Source: Opacimonas sp002292215 (GTDB taxonomy: Bacteria; Pseudomonadota; Gammaproteobacteria; Enterobacterales; Alteromonadaceae). Taken from it: 64,000 bases of DNA. The notes under the pieces are model-generated. The model was not told the DNA's origin and did not search any database. It saw only the letters and a program-made list of their open reading frames with translations. Shown in pieces: positions 61,671-64,000 of the stretch (its first letter is position 1; each line of letters starts with the position of its first letter). The translations under genes were made by a program, and so were the position numbers. Where the stretch lies: positions 744,001-808,000 of the forward strand of contig OX044360.1 of assembly GCA_943846745.1 (NCBI GenBank), written 5' to 3'.

Positions 61671-63266
61671 ATGCGTTGGTTGGGTAATGTCTCGGCACAA
61701 GCAATATTATCCTTGTGTCTTGGCTTATCACTTACATTGGCATTTGCTCCTTTTGACTATGCCTATATCTCCCTTTTTAGTTTAACCGCTTTTCTTATTC
61801 TGTTAATGCAGACTCAACATCCTAAACTCATTGGCTTTATGTTTGGCTTCGGTTGGTTTGGAGCTGGTATCAGTTGGGTCCATGTAAGTATCGCAGAATT
61901 TGGTGGCGTACCATTAATTGTCTCGTTATTTCTAATGGGCTTGTTGGTGAGCTATCTGGCATTGTTTGTCATGCTATTTAGCCTAATTATTCATAAACTT
62001 TCTTCACGATATGGTTACGCGTTACCTCTAGCCACCGCGCCAGTGCTATGGTTAGCCATGGAAACCTTACGTTCAGTATTGTTTACAGGATTTCCATGGT
62101 TGTCGTTAGGTTATTCGCAAATTAATACTGTTCTAGGTCAATTTGCTCCGATAATAGGTGAAACTGGGATCACAACATTATTGGTTATTTTAGCCAGTTG
62201 TGGCGCTTACATTATATTATTGGCTCGTTCAAAGACGGCTAAAAAATTACCACCGTTAATCAAATATAGTGCATACAGCACTTTGATTATTGTATTTTTC
62301 AGTGCATGGTTTGCACCACATTTTATTCTCAATGACAGAATTAATACAGCACAAGACAAATCGTTTTCGGTTGGCATCGTACAAGGCAATATTGAACAAT
62401 CCATGCGTTGGGTACCTGAGCTTGATCAACCGATTATGGATAAGTATCTAAAACTCACTGATACACTATGGCAAAACGATGTGGTTATATGGCCAGAGGC
62501 TGCGGTCCCTAAATTAGAATCTGAAGCACAACCGTTTTTACATCAAATTGACGCACAAGCATACGCGACCAATACAGGACTGATCACGGGGATCGTAAAT
62601 TATGATTTTGGACGCGACTTAATCCTCAATCAACTGATTACTTTAGGGCGTAAAAACGCCAACCTCGAGCAGCCTCAATATCATTATGGGCACAACAATC
62701 GCTTTGCCAAACACCATTTATTACCGATTGGAGAATTTATTCCATTAGAAAACTGGCTCAGAGGGTTAGCGCCGATTTTTGATTTACCGATGTCATCTTT
62801 TACCCGTGGTGCATACGTGCAAGAAAACTTACAAGCGAATGGCTTATGGTTTGTGCCTGCTATTTGTTTTGAAATTGTGTTCCCACGTCAAATACGTGCC
62901 AATATCACCCCACAATCTAATGCCATCATTACGGTTTCTAATGACGCTTGGTTTGGTGATTCACATGGGCCACACCAACATATGCAAATCGCGCAAATGC
63001 GTGCTTTAGAGTTTGGCTTACCAGTTATACGAGTGACCAACAACGGCATTACAGGTGTGATTAACCATCACGGTCAGATCCAATCACGCTTACCTCAATT
63101 TACCGAAGGCGTATTAGTCGATACTGTAACTACACCGACGAGTACCACGCTATACCGTCAATATGGCGATACTATCCCGTTTGGCGTAGCACTGTTGTGG
63201 ATGTTACTTATCCTTGGACTTTATTTTTTACAACTACAATTACAATCAAATAAGAGAATATCATGA
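61671..63266 (+). CDS. lnt: Apolipoprotein N-acyltransferase
   Basis: 531 residues. Inner-membrane enzyme adding the third acyl chain to lipoproteins. About seven N-terminal and one C-terminal helices enclose a nitrilase domain with the Glu in VVIWPEAAVPKLE, Lys region and the catalytic Cys in PAICFEIVFPRQIR; SNDAWFGDSHGPHQHMQIAQMRA is a further signature. Stop overlaps the amidohydrolase ATG (ATGA). Confidence 0.98.
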   Translation: MRWLGNVSAQAILSLCLGLSLTLAFAPFDYAYISLFSLTAFLILLMQTQHPKLIGFMFGFGWFGAGISWVHVSIAEFGGVPLIVSLFLMGLLVSYLALFVMLFSLIIHKLSSRYGYALPLATAPVLWLAMETLRSVLFTGFPWLSLGYSQINTVLGQFAPIIGETGITTLLVILASCGAYIILLARSKTAKKLPPLIKYSAYSTLIIVFFSAWFAPHFILNDRINTAQDKSFSVGIVQGNIEQSMRWVPELDQPIMDKYLKLTDTLWQNDVVIWPEAAVPKLESEAQPFLHQIDAQAYATNTGLITGIVNYDFGRDLILNQLITLGRKNANLEQPQYHYGHNNRFAKHHLLPIGEFIPLENWLRGLAPIFDLPMSSFTRGAYVQENLQANGLWFVPAICFEIVFPRQIRANITPQSNAIITVSNDAWFGDSHGPHQHMQIAQMRALEFGLPVIRVTNNGITGVINHHGQIQSRLPQFTEGVLVDTVTTPTSTTLYRQYGDTIPFGVALLWMLLILGLYFLQLQLQSNKRIS

Positions 63267-64000
63267 TGCAGCGATTTTTATCTTCCACTCAGGTTGCGCC
63301 AGTGTTAACCCGTCATCCGCTTAAAACTAAACTATGTAGCCTAATGCTTGCCCTACTCGCCACGACCCATGCGGTTGCCGCTACGTTAGTAATCAAAGCC
63401 GATGCATTAGTCGATGTAGAAAATAGCACGGTTTTATCCGCGCCTTTAGTGATTGTCGAAAACAACATTATCCGTTATGTCGGCAAGCAAGGCTCACAAG
63501 CTATTCCTGATGATGCACAAGTGCTAGATTTATCAGGACACACCTTGTTACCTGGTTTGATGGATATGCACGTACATTTAACGTCAGATGCTAATTTACA
63601 TGGCTATCGCCGTTTAAAAGTATCCACTCCTAGAAGTGCTATTACTGGCGTGAAAAACGCACAATCGACTCTCATGGCTGGCTTTACAACAGTTCGTAAT
63701 GTCGGCGCTCCTGGCTATGCTGATGTTGCGTTGCGTGATGCGATTAATGAAGGGGATGTGTTGGGTCCGCGTATGTATGTGTCAGGTCCATCAATTGGTG
63801 TAACCGGTGGACATTGTGATAATAATTTGCTGCCATTTGAATATGATGTTCAATCCGAAGGTGTTGCGGATGGCCCTTGGGCGGTGCGCACTAAAGTACG
63901 TCAAAATATCAAATACGGCGCAGATGTCATTAAGTTTTGTGCAACCGGTGGAGTATTATCTAAAGGCACCAAAGTCGGTGCACAGCAGTTTTCGTTTGAA
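63263..64000 (+). CDS. Exported amidohydrolase family protein, 5' part
   Basis: 246 codons, running off the right edge. Signal peptide about residues 1-42 (LCSLMLALLATTHAVA/ATL). Metal-dependent hydrolase features: LLPGLMDMHVHLTSD with the HxH pair, the GFTTVRNVG segment and YGADVIKFCATGG with the metal-bridging Lys. These match imidazolonepropionase-like amidohydrolases that include Xaa-Pro dipeptidases; substrate unknown. ATG 63263 overlaps the lnt stop; ATG 63266 is also possible. Confidence 0.9.
   Translation, partial: MMQRFLSSTQVAPVLTRHPLKTKLCSLMLALLATTHAVAATLVIKADALVDVENSTVLSAPLVIVENNIIRYVGKQGSQAIPDDAQVLDLSGHTLLPGLMDMHVHLTSDANLHGYRRLKVSTPRSAITGVKNAQSTLMAGFTTVRNVGAPGYADVALRDAINEGDVLGPRMYVSGPSIGVTGGHCDNNLLPFEYDVQSEGVADGPWAVRTKVRQNIKYGADVIKFCATGGVLSKGTKVGAQQFSFE

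Noticed and set aside
1..64000. CRISPR arrays, prophage, insertion sequences, integrons
   Set aside because: No spaced direct repeats, transposase, integrase or phage genes were found; apart from the REP-like element, the window is core genome.

Overview
The window is core chromosome of a Gram-negative gammaproteobacterium, most likely a marine member of the Alteromonadales. Evidence: many gammaproteobacterial gene orders (thrS-infC-rpmI-rplT-pheS-pheT-ihfA; hemA-prfA-prmC-sirB-kdsA; lolB-ispE-tRNA-Gln-prs; rplY-pth-ychF; Met-Leu-Gln-Gln tRNAs then ubiF and miaB-phoH-ybeY-corC-lnt), AT-rich base composition, and a secreted GH16 laminarinase-like enzyme ending in a GlyGly-CTERM-type anchor. 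I cannot fix the genus. No prophage, insertion sequence, CRISPR array or rRNA was seen.

Layout. 1-8.4 kb: 3' part of mfd, csiV, a cobalamin adenosyltransferase, nagZ, a penicillin-acylase-family hydrolase. 7.6-15.4 kb, minus strand: translation operon thrS to ihfA plus an unknown membrane-anchored protein. 15.5-17.2 kb: exported START-like protein and a DUF3080-like lipoprotein. tRNA-Val and a patatin follow, then a 680-base AT-rich gap with DnaA-box-like sites. 19.1-21.7 kb: yffB-like gene, dapE, M15 peptidase, small membrane protein. 21.8-28.0 kb, minus: YbjQ, HIT and astE (coupled), then glgP and pgm. 28.2-32.3 kb: MoxR / DUF58 / TgpA-type transglutaminase triad. 32.4-37.7 kb, minus: stand-alone EF-G paralogue, then gcvA / hydrolase / DUF423 / rlmM. 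37.9 kb: a small secreted protein of unknown function. 38.3-43.0 kb, minus: hemA to kdsA. 43.2-50.0 kb: lolB-ispE-tRNA-Gln-prs, NYN protein, DUF952, GNAT (minus), rplY-pth-ychF. 50.0-54.0 kb, minus: GH16 enzyme, metal-efflux type permease, heme-binding lipoprotein. 54.2-64.0 kb: four tRNAs, Na+/amino acid symporter, ubiF with an unannotated-size 58-aa membrane protein, miaB to lnt, and the start of an exported amidohydrolase.

Most genes are housekeeping and confidently named. The most interesting material is regulatory: a thrS leader with a 7-bp stem and 7-base loop presenting UGU (a Thr anticodon), ATT start codons supported by good ribosome binding sites in infC and an NYN-domain gene (and possibly a permease), a GcvA-type operator between gcvA and a small secreted protein where enterobacteria carry gcvB, REP-like repeats inside that protein's 3' end, an ihfA terminator lying inside the next gene, and a perfect 18-bp palindrome between pgm and the MoxR operon. 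I did not find a clearly new multi-gene system.
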